Assembly: GCA_027296185.1 (NCBI GenBank)
Contig: JAPUJL010000546.1
Coordinates: 1 to 6,689 of the forward strand
From: SAR324 cluster bacterium
GTDB taxonomy: Bacteria; SAR324; JACQKK01
Reading direction: 5' to 3'
Length of the DNA: 6,689 nt
In this document: one piece after another, positions 1 to 6,521 of the stretch
Layout of the letters: every line of letters begins with the position of its first letter
How positions within the stretch are numbered: the stretch's first letter is position 1
The notes under the pieces: model-generated
Database searches by the model: none
What the model was told of the DNA's origin: nothing
Seen by the model: only the letters and a program-made list of their open reading frames with translations
Translations under genes and position numbers: made by a program

Positions 1-421
1 CACGCAGCCGCTCGGTTTCGGCCTCCTCGAGCTCGCGGGTTTTGGCGGCCATGGCGATCTGGCGGTCCCGCTCCTCCTTTTCCCGGGCCAGGTAGCGGCG
101 GATATCGGCGCGCTCGCGCTCCTGTTCCTTTCCGATGAGGGCGATCTGGCGGTCCCGCTCTTCCAACTCGATAGCCCGGGCCATCTGCACCCGGGATGTC
201 TCCAACTGCTCGTCCTTGCCGACCAGGGCGATCTGGCGGTCCCGCTCCTCCTGCTCGGTGGCGAGGGTACGCTGGATTTCCCGCCGCTCCAGCTCTTCCC
301 CCTTGGCTACCAGGGCGATTTCGCGGTCGCGCTCTTCCTGTTCCCGGGCCAGGCTGCGGCGAATCTCCGCCGCCTCGCGCTTTTTCAAATCCTCGGTGAC
401 GCCGATGTCCTTGGCGATCTG
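1..421 (-). repeat. Second block of 29-residue (87-bp) coiled-coil repeats, running off the window
   Basis: Units start at 421, 334, 247, 160 and 73 on the minus strand (residues 492, 521, 550, 579 and 608); the last is cut by the window edge. Four units begin ERDREIALVAK, ERDRQIALVGK, ERDRQIALIGK and ERDRQIAMAAK. The 20-base string gcgatctggcggtcccgctc occurs identically at 54-73, 141-160 and 228-247, and a near copy lies at 315-334, so spacing is exactly 87 bases each time. This block is more regular than the first one. The array probably continues beyond base 1, so its true copy number is unknown. Confidence 0.87.
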
Positions 422-1894
422 CGCCCGCTCGAGCTGCAGGGCTTTCCTGATCTCCTCCTCCTCCACCAGCCAGCGTTGTTCGAGGATGTAGCGCTGCTTC
501 TCGCTCAGCACCTTGGACTGCTCGTCGGAGACGGCCTGCTCCTGTCGCGCCACGGCAACGGCATCCTCCTTGTCCAGGTCGAGTACGGAGAGCTTGGTCT
601 CCAGGCTGCGCTTGCGGATGGCCAGGGCGGTCTGCTCCGCCACCTTGTGCCGTTCGTCGCGGGATTTCTCCTCGAATCCGCTCACGGAGGTGGCGCGGGC
701 GATATCCGCCTCTTGCCGTTCGCGCTCCTTGTCGATCAGGGTGACGTCGCTGTCCTTCTCGGCGGACTCCCGGGCCAGGTTGCGGCCGATTTCCACCAGT
801 TCCTGCTCCTTGGCCTTGCCGATCAGCTCGATCTGGCGGTCCCGCTCGGCCTTCTCGTTGGCCAGGGCGCGGCGGATATTGGCCAGTTCCTCCTCCTCCG
901 ACTTGGCCACGAGGGCGATCTTGCGGTCGCGCTCCGTCTGCTCGATGGCGAGGTTCTTCTGAATGTCCGCCGATTCGCGCTTTTCCGCCTCCTCGATGAT
1001 GGAGATATCCCGCGCGGTGCGCCTCTGATCGAGTTCCCGCTCGTTCGCGATTTCCTGGGATTCCACGGCCAGCCGCTGCTCGAGGATGTAGACCTGCTTT
1101 TCTCCCAGACGCAACGCCTGCTCGTTGGAGACGGCCTTGTCCTGGCCAGCCCGGGCGAAGGCCTCGGACTGTTCGATATCCAACAATTCGAGTTGGGTAT
1201 CCAGGTCGCGCTGCCGAATGGCGACGGTGGTGCGCTTTTCGGTGTCGTGCACCCGGCGGCGGGCATCGGAAGTGATCTCCGTGATGATCTTCAGCCCCTC
1301 GGCATCGAACACGTTGTCGGGTTTGAAGAACTCCTTGCCCGTTTGCTCCAGGGTGACGATGGTCACCTCCTCCAGGGTGAGGCCGTTCGCCTGGAAGCTC
1401 TCCTTCACGCTGGCCTTGATTTCCTGGGCGAAGGCATCGCGGTTCTCGTGAAGCTCGTTGAGGGTCTGGGTGGCCGCGAAGCTGCGCAGGGCGCTCACCA
1501 CCTTCGCTTCCAGCAGGGCGCGCACCCGCTCCGGATCGAAGGTCTTCTCGCCCAAGCTCCGGATCGCTTGCAGGATGTCGCCCTCTTGATGGCCCACGTG
1601 GGTGTACAGCTCGGTCACCAAGTCGATGCGGATCTTATCCTGGGTCAGCACCGCCTGCTCCCGGGAACGGCTGACGATCAGCTTGATCGTCTCCAGGGAG
1701 ACCCACGAAATTTCGTGGAACACCGGCAGCACGATGGCCCCGCGCCCCAGGCACACCTTGGTGCCCAACACACCCGTCCGGATGAAGGCCATGTTGGCCG
1801 GCGCCCGTTTGTAAATCCAAATGGAGACGATGTAGTAGATCGCGACGATCACGATCGCCAGGATGACTAGCGTGATCCAGGTTTCGGTACTCAT
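1..1894 (-). CDS. Flotillin-like SPFH (band 7) membrane protein with giant repetitive coiled coil, 3' end outside window
   Basis: This frame is open from an in-frame TAG at 1946-1948 to the left edge, giving 631 residues with no stop. Residues 7-28 form one hydrophobic membrane helix (WITLVILAIVIVAIYYIV), followed at once by an SPFH domain at about 34-197, including EISWVSLETIKL, a DKIRIDLVTELY strand and the FDPERVRALLEAKV helix. From about 200 to the edge it is almost all charged coiled coil rich in Glu, Arg, Lys, Ala and Gln. Flotillin and YqiK-type proteins have this order and act as oligomeric membrane scaffolds; usual lengths are roughly 420-560 residues, so this one is oversized even when truncated. 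The motif xRDRxIAxxxK, found once or so in ordinary flotillins, is multiplied here. I chose ATG 1894 because GGATGG (1900-1905) lies 5 bases upstream; the in-frame ATG at 1903 would add MVT. It follows hyuB on the same strand and may be co-transcribed. Family assignment is firm; cellular role is inferred. Confidence 0.9.
   Translation of the reverse strand, partial: MSTETWITLVILAIVIVAIYYIVSIWIYKRAPANMAFIRTGVLGTKVCLGRGAIVLPVFHEISWVSLETIKLIVSRSREQAVLTQDKIRIDLVTELYTHVGHQEGDILQAIRSLGEKTFDPERVRALLEAKVVSALRSFAATQTLNELHENRDAFAQEIKASVKESFQANGLTLEEVTIVTLEQTGKEFFKPDNVFDAEGLKIITEITSDARRRVHDTEKRTTVAIRQRDLDTQLELLDIEQSEAFARAGQDKAVSNEQALRLGEKQVYILEQRLAVESQEIANERELDQRRTARDISIIEEAEKRESADIQKNLAIEQTERDRKIALVAKSEEEELANIRRALANEKAERDRQIELIGKAKEQELVEIGRNLARESAEKDSDVTLIDKERERQEADIARATSVSGFEEKSRDERHKVAEQTALAIRKRSLETKLSVLDLDKEDAVAVARQEQAVSDEQSKVLSEKQRYILEQRWLVEEEEIRKALQLERAQIAKDIGVTEDLKKREAAEIRRSLAREQEERDREIALVAKGEELERREIQRTLATEQEERDRQIALVGKDEQLETSRVQMARAIELEERDRQIALIGKEQERERADIRRYLAREKEERDRQIAMAAKTRELEEAETERLR
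11..1210 (-). repeat. 600-bp (200-residue) tandem internal duplication in the flotillin-like gene
   Basis: Two in-frame copies, 1210-611 and 610-11, align without gaps at an offset of exactly 600 bases. Landmarks at that offset: cgaggatgta at 1081 and 481; the ERDR motif at 915-934 and 315-334, and at 828-847 and 228-247; ccaggtcgcg and ccaggctgcg at 1201 and 601. In protein, RDLDTQLELLDIEQ (from residue 229) matches RSLETKLSVLDLDK (from 429), EKQVYILEQRLAVE matches EKQRYILEQRWLVE, and IALVAK recurs. Similarity extends about ten residues upstream of each copy (TxxAIRxR). The left boundary is arbitrary because the repeat runs towards the window edge. Confidence 0.88.
674..1021 (-). repeat. First block of 29-residue (87-bp) coiled-coil repeats
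   Basis: Four consecutive 87-bp units start at 1021, 934, 847 and 760 on the minus strand (residues 292, 321, 350 and 379). The second and third units begin ERDRKIALVAK and ERDRQIELIGK. The first (RTARDISIIEEAEK) and the fourth (EKDSDVTLIDK) are more degenerate. A common pattern later in each unit is an Ile at unit position 20 and Leu-Ala at 24-25. There are no cysteines and almost no prolines or glycines, which fits a continuous helix. Confidence 0.8.
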
Positions 1895-1899
1895 GGTTA

Positions 1900-1905
1900 C
1901 CATCC
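1900..1905 (-). promoter_or_regulatory. Shine-Dalgarno-like site for the flotillin-like gene
   Basis: The minus strand reads GGATGG here, 5 bases before the ATG at 1894-1892. It is an imperfect match to GGAGG but better than anything before the alternative ATG at 1903-1901, which overlaps this site. It decides the start chosen. Confidence 0.4.
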
Positions 1906-1937
1906 GCACACCATTGGGTTCTCGAACAACTAGGCCG

Positions 1938-1967
1938 GACCCACCCTAGGTGCGGGACCGGTGGGTC
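1938..1967. other. Inverted repeat between hyuB and the flotillin-like gene
   Basis: GACCCACC (1938-1945) and GGTGGGTC (1960-1967) are perfect 8-base complements with a 14-base loop. The hairpin would form in the hyuB to flotillin transcript, 17 bases after the hyuB stop. There is no T-run after it on the minus strand, so it is not a standard intrinsic terminator. It could be a partial terminator, an RNA-processing or stability element that sets the ratio of the two products, or chance. Confidence 0.35.
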
Positions 1968-1983
1968 AACACTCGATCGGTCT

Positions 1984-4383
1984 CTAATTCAAGCCTTCCG
2001 CCGGCGGCTCCGGGGGGCTCTCCTCCGCGGGAGCGCCTTCCCGCGGGCTGCCGAAATCGAACGTGGGCAAGGGCTCGCGGGAGGCCCGCATCCGCTCCCG
2101 CAACTCCTCGGTGGCCCGTTGGTCGACCTCCACGACGGCTCCGTGGAGCACCACGCCGTATTCGTCCCGCGCCTTGTCCTCGCTGACCAGGTGGCGCGCC
2201 ACGTCGTTGCGCACGTTGATCGGGGGCCGCTCCAGGGGGTCGCCCCAGCCGCCGCCGCCCGCGGTGCGGAAGATGATGCGGTCGCCGGGTTCCACCTTGA
2301 GGTGATCGATCTTCGAGGGCACCGGCTCGCGAGTGCCGTCGGCCTTCACGAGCCATTTTTCCGAGCAGGCCCCGGGCTTGCCGCCCAGGATGCCCCAGGG
2401 CTGGGAGCGGTGGCGGTCGTCGTGGATGGAAATCTCGCCCTTCTCCAGCATGTTGTAGACCTTCTCCACTCCGTTGCCTCCCCGATGGAGCCCGGCGCCG
2501 CCGGAATCCCGGATGGTGGTGTAGTTCTCGATGATCATCGGGTAGTAGCTTTCCAGGTACTCGGTGGGAATGTTCTCGAACAGCGGCCACCAGGAATGGC
2601 CGTCCATGCCGTCGCCGATGGGGCGGCCCGGGATGCCCCCGTAGAGAATCTCCATCAACTGGAAGAACCGGCCGTTGCGGTCGAAGCCGTTGTAGAGCAG
2701 GTGTGGGCTGGAGCCGTATCCCGCCGCCGTGGCCAGCTCGGGTGCCTTCTTGCTCAGCGCGCCGCCCATCACGTCGAACTGCCGGGAGAGGGTGTGGGTG
2801 CGGCACCCGAGGGACGCGGGAAAGTTCGGGTTCACCAGGGAACCCTTGGGCATGGTGACGTGGATCAGGTCGTAGAACCCGTCGTTGAAGAGGATCTGGG
2901 GGTCGAAGACCATAATCATGTAGACCCCGATGAACATCTTGAACATGCCTTCGTGGAGGTAGAAGTTGATCGGCCCCTCCGCCTGGGGCGAGGTGCCGGT
3001 CCAGTCGAAGAAGGCATGCTCCCCCTCGCGCCACACGGTGAGCTTCATCTTGAAGGGGCCGTTGCCGCAGCCGTCGTCGTCCACGTAATCCTCGAAGGAC
3101 TGGGGCTCCTCGGGCAGGTTCTGCACGATCAACTGGCGCATGGCCCGGTTGGTGCGGTTCAGGAGGGCTTCGCAGGCTTCCTTGTAGGTCTCCTTGCCGA
3201 ACCGCTCGCAGATTTCGATCACCCGCTTTTCCCCGGCGCGGCACCCGGCGAGGATCGCCATCAGGTCGCTGTAGTTCATCTCGGGGGTGCGGGTGTTGTT
3301 CATGATGACGTCCAGAGCCGCCTTGTTCTTCTCGCCCCGGTCGTAGATCTTGATCGGCGGAATCTTGAGCCCTTCGCCGAAGATGGAGGAGGCGGCGGTG
3401 GGCATGCTGCCCGGCACCGGCCCGCCCACATCCATCATGTGTCCGAACATGGAGCTGAATCCGATCAACTCGCCGTCGAAGAAGATCGGCACCAGTACCA
3501 TCCAGTCGTTGATGTGGCTGATCGCCCCGCCGCAGCGGAAGGGATCGCTCTGCAGAATGGCATCGCCCGGGTGGAGCTCCATGGGATACGCCTCGAGCAT
3601 CTCCGAAATGTAGGAGCCGAACTGGCCCACGATCATCCGCCCGTTGGGGTCGGTGATCATGGGAAACTCGTCGTGCTGCTCCCGGATCACCGGGGACATG
3701 GCCGAGCGGAAGAGCACCGCGTCCATCTCGTGCCGAGCGTTGCGCAACGCGTTTTCGATCAGGTCCAGCGTGATCGGATCGAGCGCTGCCCCCGCCGCCC
3801 GTGCGGACCGGCGGAACGCCTCGATTGCCGCGCCGCTTTCCGCACGGACCTCGATGACGGCGGATGACGGCGACACGGGCTCGGGCCCAGCCGTTGGTTC
3901 CGCGGCGAGACCCAAGACACGCTCGGGAGGAGGCGGCACCGCGACGGCCGGCTCGGCTTCCCGGCGCCCCGCGAGGAGCCGCGCGCACTTCTTCAGCGCG
4001 TCCTCTTTGGCCCGCTCCAGCGCCGCCTCCGGGTCTCCGTTCACCCGGGCGGAGCCGAACTGCATCTTGGAACTGCCGTTAAGGGAGAGCTTGCAGAGGA
4101 CGGTGATCTCGCCGTTTTCCGTGCGGTGCTCCACCACGTCGTAGCTCCAGCCGCTGCCCAGGGTCTCGTCGAGCAGGCGGGAGATGGCGTCCCGCTGACC
4201 GCCCTCGCCCAGGGCGGCCAGGCTGGCCGAGCCCAGTTCCTGCTCGGTGAGGGCCACGCGCGTCGTGCCGAGCAATCCCAACTCCTCGCGCTGGACTCCG
4301 AAGATCCTGTCGAACTGCTCCCGGTTGGCTTTGAGCAGATCGTCGAGGGACACGGATTTCAGGGGGCTTTCGGGCTCAAGCAT
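1984..4383 (-). CDS. hyuB: HyuB-type subunit (hydantoinase B / oxoprolinase / ketone carboxylase alpha family) with N-terminal extension
   Basis: 799 residues. The HyuB domain starts near residue 202 (DPITLDLIENALRNARHEMD, then SPVIREQ) and runs to about 745. Family hallmarks are SDPF (279), HIND (290-293), GHMMDVGGPVPGS (314 on), SGGAGLHRGGNG and the near-C-terminal TAGGGGWGDP. In acetone carboxylase alpha, as I recall, Mn is held by a Glu, a His-x-x-Asp pair and a His 25 residues after the first His; here H290, D293 and H315 keep that spacing, with E235 a candidate for the Glu. Residues 1-140 are an extra module not seen in ordinary HyuB (about 500-600 residues), followed by a Pro/Ala/Glu-rich linker at about 141-200. 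The C-terminus is a short Pro/Glu-rich tail. The ATG lies inside the end of hyuA (shared bases ATGCTTGA), so translation is probably coupled. It should pair with HyuA; substrate unknown (hydantoin-like ring, oxoproline-like lactam, or ketone). Confidence 0.92.
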   Translation of the reverse strand: MLEPESPLKSVSLDDLLKANREQFDRIFGVQREELGLLGTTRVALTEQELGSASLAALGEGGQRDAISRLLDETLGSGWSYDVVEHRTENGEITVLCKLSLNGSSKMQFGSARVNGDPEAALERAKEDALKKCARLLAGRREAEPAVAVPPPPERVLGLAAEPTAGPEPVSPSSAVIEVRAESGAAIEAFRRSARAAGAALDPITLDLIENALRNARHEMDAVLFRSAMSPVIREQHDEFPMITDPNGRMIVGQFGSYISEMLEAYPMELHPGDAILQSDPFRCGGAISHINDWMVLVPIFFDGELIGFSSMFGHMMDVGGPVPGSMPTAASSIFGEGLKIPPIKIYDRGEKNKAALDVIMNNTRTPEMNYSDLMAILAGCRAGEKRVIEICERFGKETYKEACEALLNRTNRAMRQLIVQNLPEEPQSFEDYVDDDGCGNGPFKMKLTVWREGEHAFFDWTGTSPQAEGPINFYLHEGMFKMFIGVYMIMVFDPQILFNDGFYDLIHVTMPKGSLVNPNFPASLGCRTHTLSRQFDVMGGALSKKAPELATAAGYGSSPHLLYNGFDRNGRFFQLMEILYGGIPGRPIGDGMDGHSWWPLFENIPTEYLESYYPMIIENYTTIRDSGGAGLHRGGNGVEKVYNMLEKGEISIHDDRHRSQPWGILGGKPGACSEKWLVKADGTREPVPSKIDHLKVEPGDRIIFRTAGGGGWGDPLERPPINVRNDVARHLVSEDKARDEYGVVLHGAVVEVDQRATEELRERMRASREPLPTFDFGSPREGAPAEESPPEPPAEGLN
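3784..4383 (-). other. N-terminal extension of HyuB: possible Rad52-like or dsRBD-like module plus linker
   Basis: Covers residues 1-200 of HyuB. Residues 11-37 look helical (SLDDLLKANREQFDRIF). Residues 62-140 predict helix, strands, helix: a helix at AISRLLDET, then WSYDVVEH, a strand around EITVLCKLSL, a GSA turn, and a final helix ending EAALERAKEDALKKCARLL. A strand-Gly-strand followed by AxxxAxxDALKxxxRxLG is the pattern of Rad52/Rad22-type annealing domains, and loosely of double-stranded RNA-binding domains. Only two Cys (97, 133) occur, so it is not the zinc-binding gamma subunit of acetone carboxylase. The linker is rich in Pro, Ala and Glu. The reading frame is continuous with normal codon use. 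The fold assignment is my inference from pattern only. Confidence 0.4.
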
Positions 4384-6454
4384 GGGTCACCTGTGGGGAA
4401 ATTCTCGTCCCTTCCGGAACGATGAGCATGTTCAGGTACTCGTCCACTTCGCCGACGTGGCCGGGGTGAATCACCGTGGTGGAATCCCGCTGGGTCACGA
4501 TGGCGGGGCCGGAAACGCGGTTGCCGGCCATGAGCCGGTTGCGGTCGTAAACGTTCGCCTCCGTGAAGTTCCCCCCGAAGAACACCGGGTGCTGCTCGAC
4601 CAGGGCCTGGCCGGGATCGGCCTGCTGCCGCTCGCGGCGGGGGAAGCTCATCTTGACCACGAGCCCCGTGCCCACGGCCCGGAGATTGACGATCTCCACG
4701 GGGGCATCGAGCCGGAAGCCGTACAGGCGCTCGTGAATTTCGCCGAAGCGCCGGTTGATGTCCTCGATTCCGCCGTTGGCCAGTTGGCCCGGCTCCACCT
4801 CGATGGAGAACTCGTAGCCCTGACGAAAATACCGCACATCCACTTCATGCCGCAATTTCTGTTGCTCCGGCGGGATGCCTTCCTCCCGCAGCCAGTCCGC
4901 CGCGTTGCCGCCGAGGGAGGTGAGGATGTCCACCATCTGCCCCGGTTCGACGTCGTCCAGGGTGCGGATGAAGGTCTGGGCGAACTCGTTCTTCACGTCG
5001 GAGTAGAGGAAGCCCAGCGCCGACAACACGCCGGGGGTCGGGGGCACGATCACCGGATAGCACCCGGCGAGAATGCCGATCGCGTTGCCGTGCATGGGGC
5101 CCGCCCCGCCGAAGGCCACCAGAGCGAAATTGCGCGGATCCAGCCCTTGTTGCACGGTGACCAGCCGCAGGGCCCCCAGCATGTTCTCGTTGACGATATC
5201 CAGGATGCCCTCGGCCGCCTGATAGAGATCGAGCCCCATGGCGCGGGCGATCTTGGCGATCACCTCCTCCGCCGCCTTGACGTCCAACTGCATCTCCCCG
5301 CCCAGCAGCGAGGGGGGCAGCCGCCCCAGTACCACGTTGGCGTCGGTCACGGTGGGGCTATCCCCCCCGGTGCCGTAACAGGCCGGACCCGGCATGGCCC
5401 CGGCACTCTCCGGCCCCACGCGCAGCGCACCGGTCATGGGGACGTGCGCGATGGAGCCGCCGCCCGCACCGACGCTGTGCACGTCCACGGAAGGCACCTT
5501 GATCGGATAATAGCCCAACGACGTTTGGCGGGAGATGTTGGGCTGTCCCCCCTGGATCACGGACACGTCCGTCGAGGTGCCGCCCATGTCGAACCCCAAC
5601 GCATCGGGATATCCCGCCAGAGACGCCACGAAGGCCGCACCGGAGACCCCGCCCGCCGGTCCGGAGAGCATGGTGTACACCGGAGAATCGGAGGAACGCT
5701 GGACGCTCATCAGCCCGCCGTCGGAGCGCACGATGTTGACGTGGGGCGTGAAGTCGATCTCCCGCAGCTTCTGCTCGAACCGCTTCAGGTAGTTCCGCAT
5801 CTTGGGCTGCACATAGGCGTTCATGACCGTCACCAGGGTGCGCTCGTATTCGCGGAACTCCGGCAGGATATCCGAGGAGAGTGACACGGAAATGTTCGGG
5901 TCGAACTCCTCCACGAGTTCCCGCAGCCGCCGCTCGTGGGCGGGATTGGCGTAGGAGTGCAGCAGGGAGATCGTGACCGCTTCCACGCCCCCAGCCAGCA
6001 ATTCCTGAATCTGCTCCCGCGCCCGGCCCTCGTCGAGAGGCTTGATGACCTCCCCGCGGGCGTTCATGCGCTCCGGCACGCCCCGGGTGAATTCGATGTC
6101 CGCCAGTGGGTCGGGCTTGATCATGATCATCCAGCCGGCGAGGGGACCCGGAGTCTGGGAGCGGGCCATGTGCAGCACCTGCTCGAAGTTTTCCGTGACG
6201 AGCAGCCCCACCTTGGCCCCGTTCTGCTCCAGCACGATGTTGGTGGAAACCGTCGTGCCGTGCAGCACGGAGGTGATGTCGGCGGGGGAAATCCCCGTTT
6301 CGGCGAGCAACTTCCGGATTCCGGTGACGATCCCGATGGACTGATCCTCGGGCGTGGAGGGCGTCTTAAAAAGATGCACCCGGCCGTCGGTCTCGTTGAA
6401 CAGCAGCAAGTCCGTGAACGTCCCGCCGACGTCGATTCCCATTCGGCATGCCAT
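4376..6454 (-). CDS. hyuA: HyuA-type ATPase subunit (N-methylhydantoinase A / 5-oxoprolinase / acetone carboxylase beta family)
   Basis: 692 residues, the usual length for HyuA. The N-terminal actin-like ATPase half begins GIDVGGTFTDLLLF (residues 6-19, phosphate loop) and continues with HGTTVSTNIVLEQNGAKVGL (65-84), the SLLHSYANPAHE segment (163-174) and REYERTLVTVMNAYVQPKM (201-219). The second ATPase motifs are SDGGLMS (244-250), MLSGPAGGVSGA (262-273), GFDMGGTSTDVSVI (287-300), SVGAGGGSIAHV (327-338) and PGPACYGTGG (355-364). FALVAFGGAGPMHG (443-456) closes this part; the remainder is the C-terminal domain of the family. The family uses ATP to activate a carbonyl or amide oxygen for a partner HyuB, which follows directly with an 8-base overlap. 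A longer frame would start at 6598, but ATG 6454 has AGAGGG 7 bases upstream and places the GIDVGG motif at the expected distance from the N-terminus; the extra 48 residues are low complexity. No key motif is missing. The substrate cannot be assigned. Confidence 0.94.
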   Translation of the reverse strand: MACRMGIDVGGTFTDLLLFNETDGRVHLFKTPSTPEDQSIGIVTGIRKLLAETGISPADITSVLHGTTVSTNIVLEQNGAKVGLLVTENFEQVLHMARSQTPGPLAGWMIMIKPDPLADIEFTRGVPERMNARGEVIKPLDEGRAREQIQELLAGGVEAVTISLLHSYANPAHERRLRELVEEFDPNISVSLSSDILPEFREYERTLVTVMNAYVQPKMRNYLKRFEQKLREIDFTPHVNIVRSDGGLMSVQRSSDSPVYTMLSGPAGGVSGAAFVASLAGYPDALGFDMGGTSTDVSVIQGGQPNISRQTSLGYYPIKVPSVDVHSVGAGGGSIAHVPMTGALRVGPESAGAMPGPACYGTGGDSPTVTDANVVLGRLPPSLLGGEMQLDVKAAEEVIAKIARAMGLDLYQAAEGILDIVNENMLGALRLVTVQQGLDPRNFALVAFGGAGPMHGNAIGILAGCYPVIVPPTPGVLSALGFLYSDVKNEFAQTFIRTLDDVEPGQMVDILTSLGGNAADWLREEGIPPEQQKLRHEVDVRYFRQGYEFSIEVEPGQLANGGIEDINRRFGEIHERLYGFRLDAPVEIVNLRAVGTGLVVKMSFPRRERQQADPGQALVEQHPVFFGGNFTEANVYDRNRLMAGNRVSGPAIVTQRDSTTVIHPGHVGEVDEYLNMLIVPEGTRISPQVTHA
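4387..4392 (-). promoter_or_regulatory. Weak Shine-Dalgarno site for hyuB inside hyuA
   Basis: The minus strand reads AGGTGA, ending 3 bases before the hyuB ATG. The spacing is short, so hyuB probably depends largely on ribosomes finishing hyuA, whose stop (4376-4378) lies just past the hyuB start. Confidence 0.4.
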
Positions 6455-6461
6455 GGAACTG

Positions 6462-6467
6462 CCCTCT
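6462..6467 (-). promoter_or_regulatory. Shine-Dalgarno site for hyuA
   Basis: The minus strand reads AGAGGG with 7 bases to the ATG at 6454-6452. This is a good match and spacing, and it is the main reason for choosing this start over ATG 6598. Confidence 0.65.
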
Positions 6468-6521
6468 GCCTCGTTTCGACCCGGGCTTGTGGCCGGTTCC
6501 CAATCTTCCAGCGCCGCTTCC

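Noticed and set aside
1..421. CRISPR array suggested by regular 20-base repeats
   Set aside because: Spacing is exactly 87 bases, a multiple of three, the 'spacers' are similar to each other, and all sit inside a continuous reading frame. They are coding repeats.
476..1870. Plus-strand ORF of 464 codons
   Set aside because: It lies antisense to the flotillin-like gene. Its leucine- and glutamine-rich translation mirrors the minus-strand coiled-coil repeats and shows no domain of its own.
1895..1983. Acetone carboxylase gamma subunit gene after hyuB
   Set aside because: Only 89 bases separate hyuB from the flotillin-like gene, and no zinc-binding Cys/His protein is encoded there.
2119..3867. 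Plus-strand ORF of 582 codons
   Set aside because: It is fully antisense to hyuB, whose motifs are unmistakable. Long shadow frames are expected in GC-rich DNA; the translation is His/Val/Ala/Gly-rich without motifs.
1946..3988. Minus-strand ORF of 680 codons in another frame
   Set aside because: It overlaps hyuB in a shifted frame and is extremely rich in Arg, Gly and Pro, as expected for an off-frame translation.
4247..5884. Plus-strand ORF of 545 codons
   Set aside because: It is antisense to hyuA and the start of hyuB; low-complexity His/Gly/Arg-rich translation with no recognisable domain.
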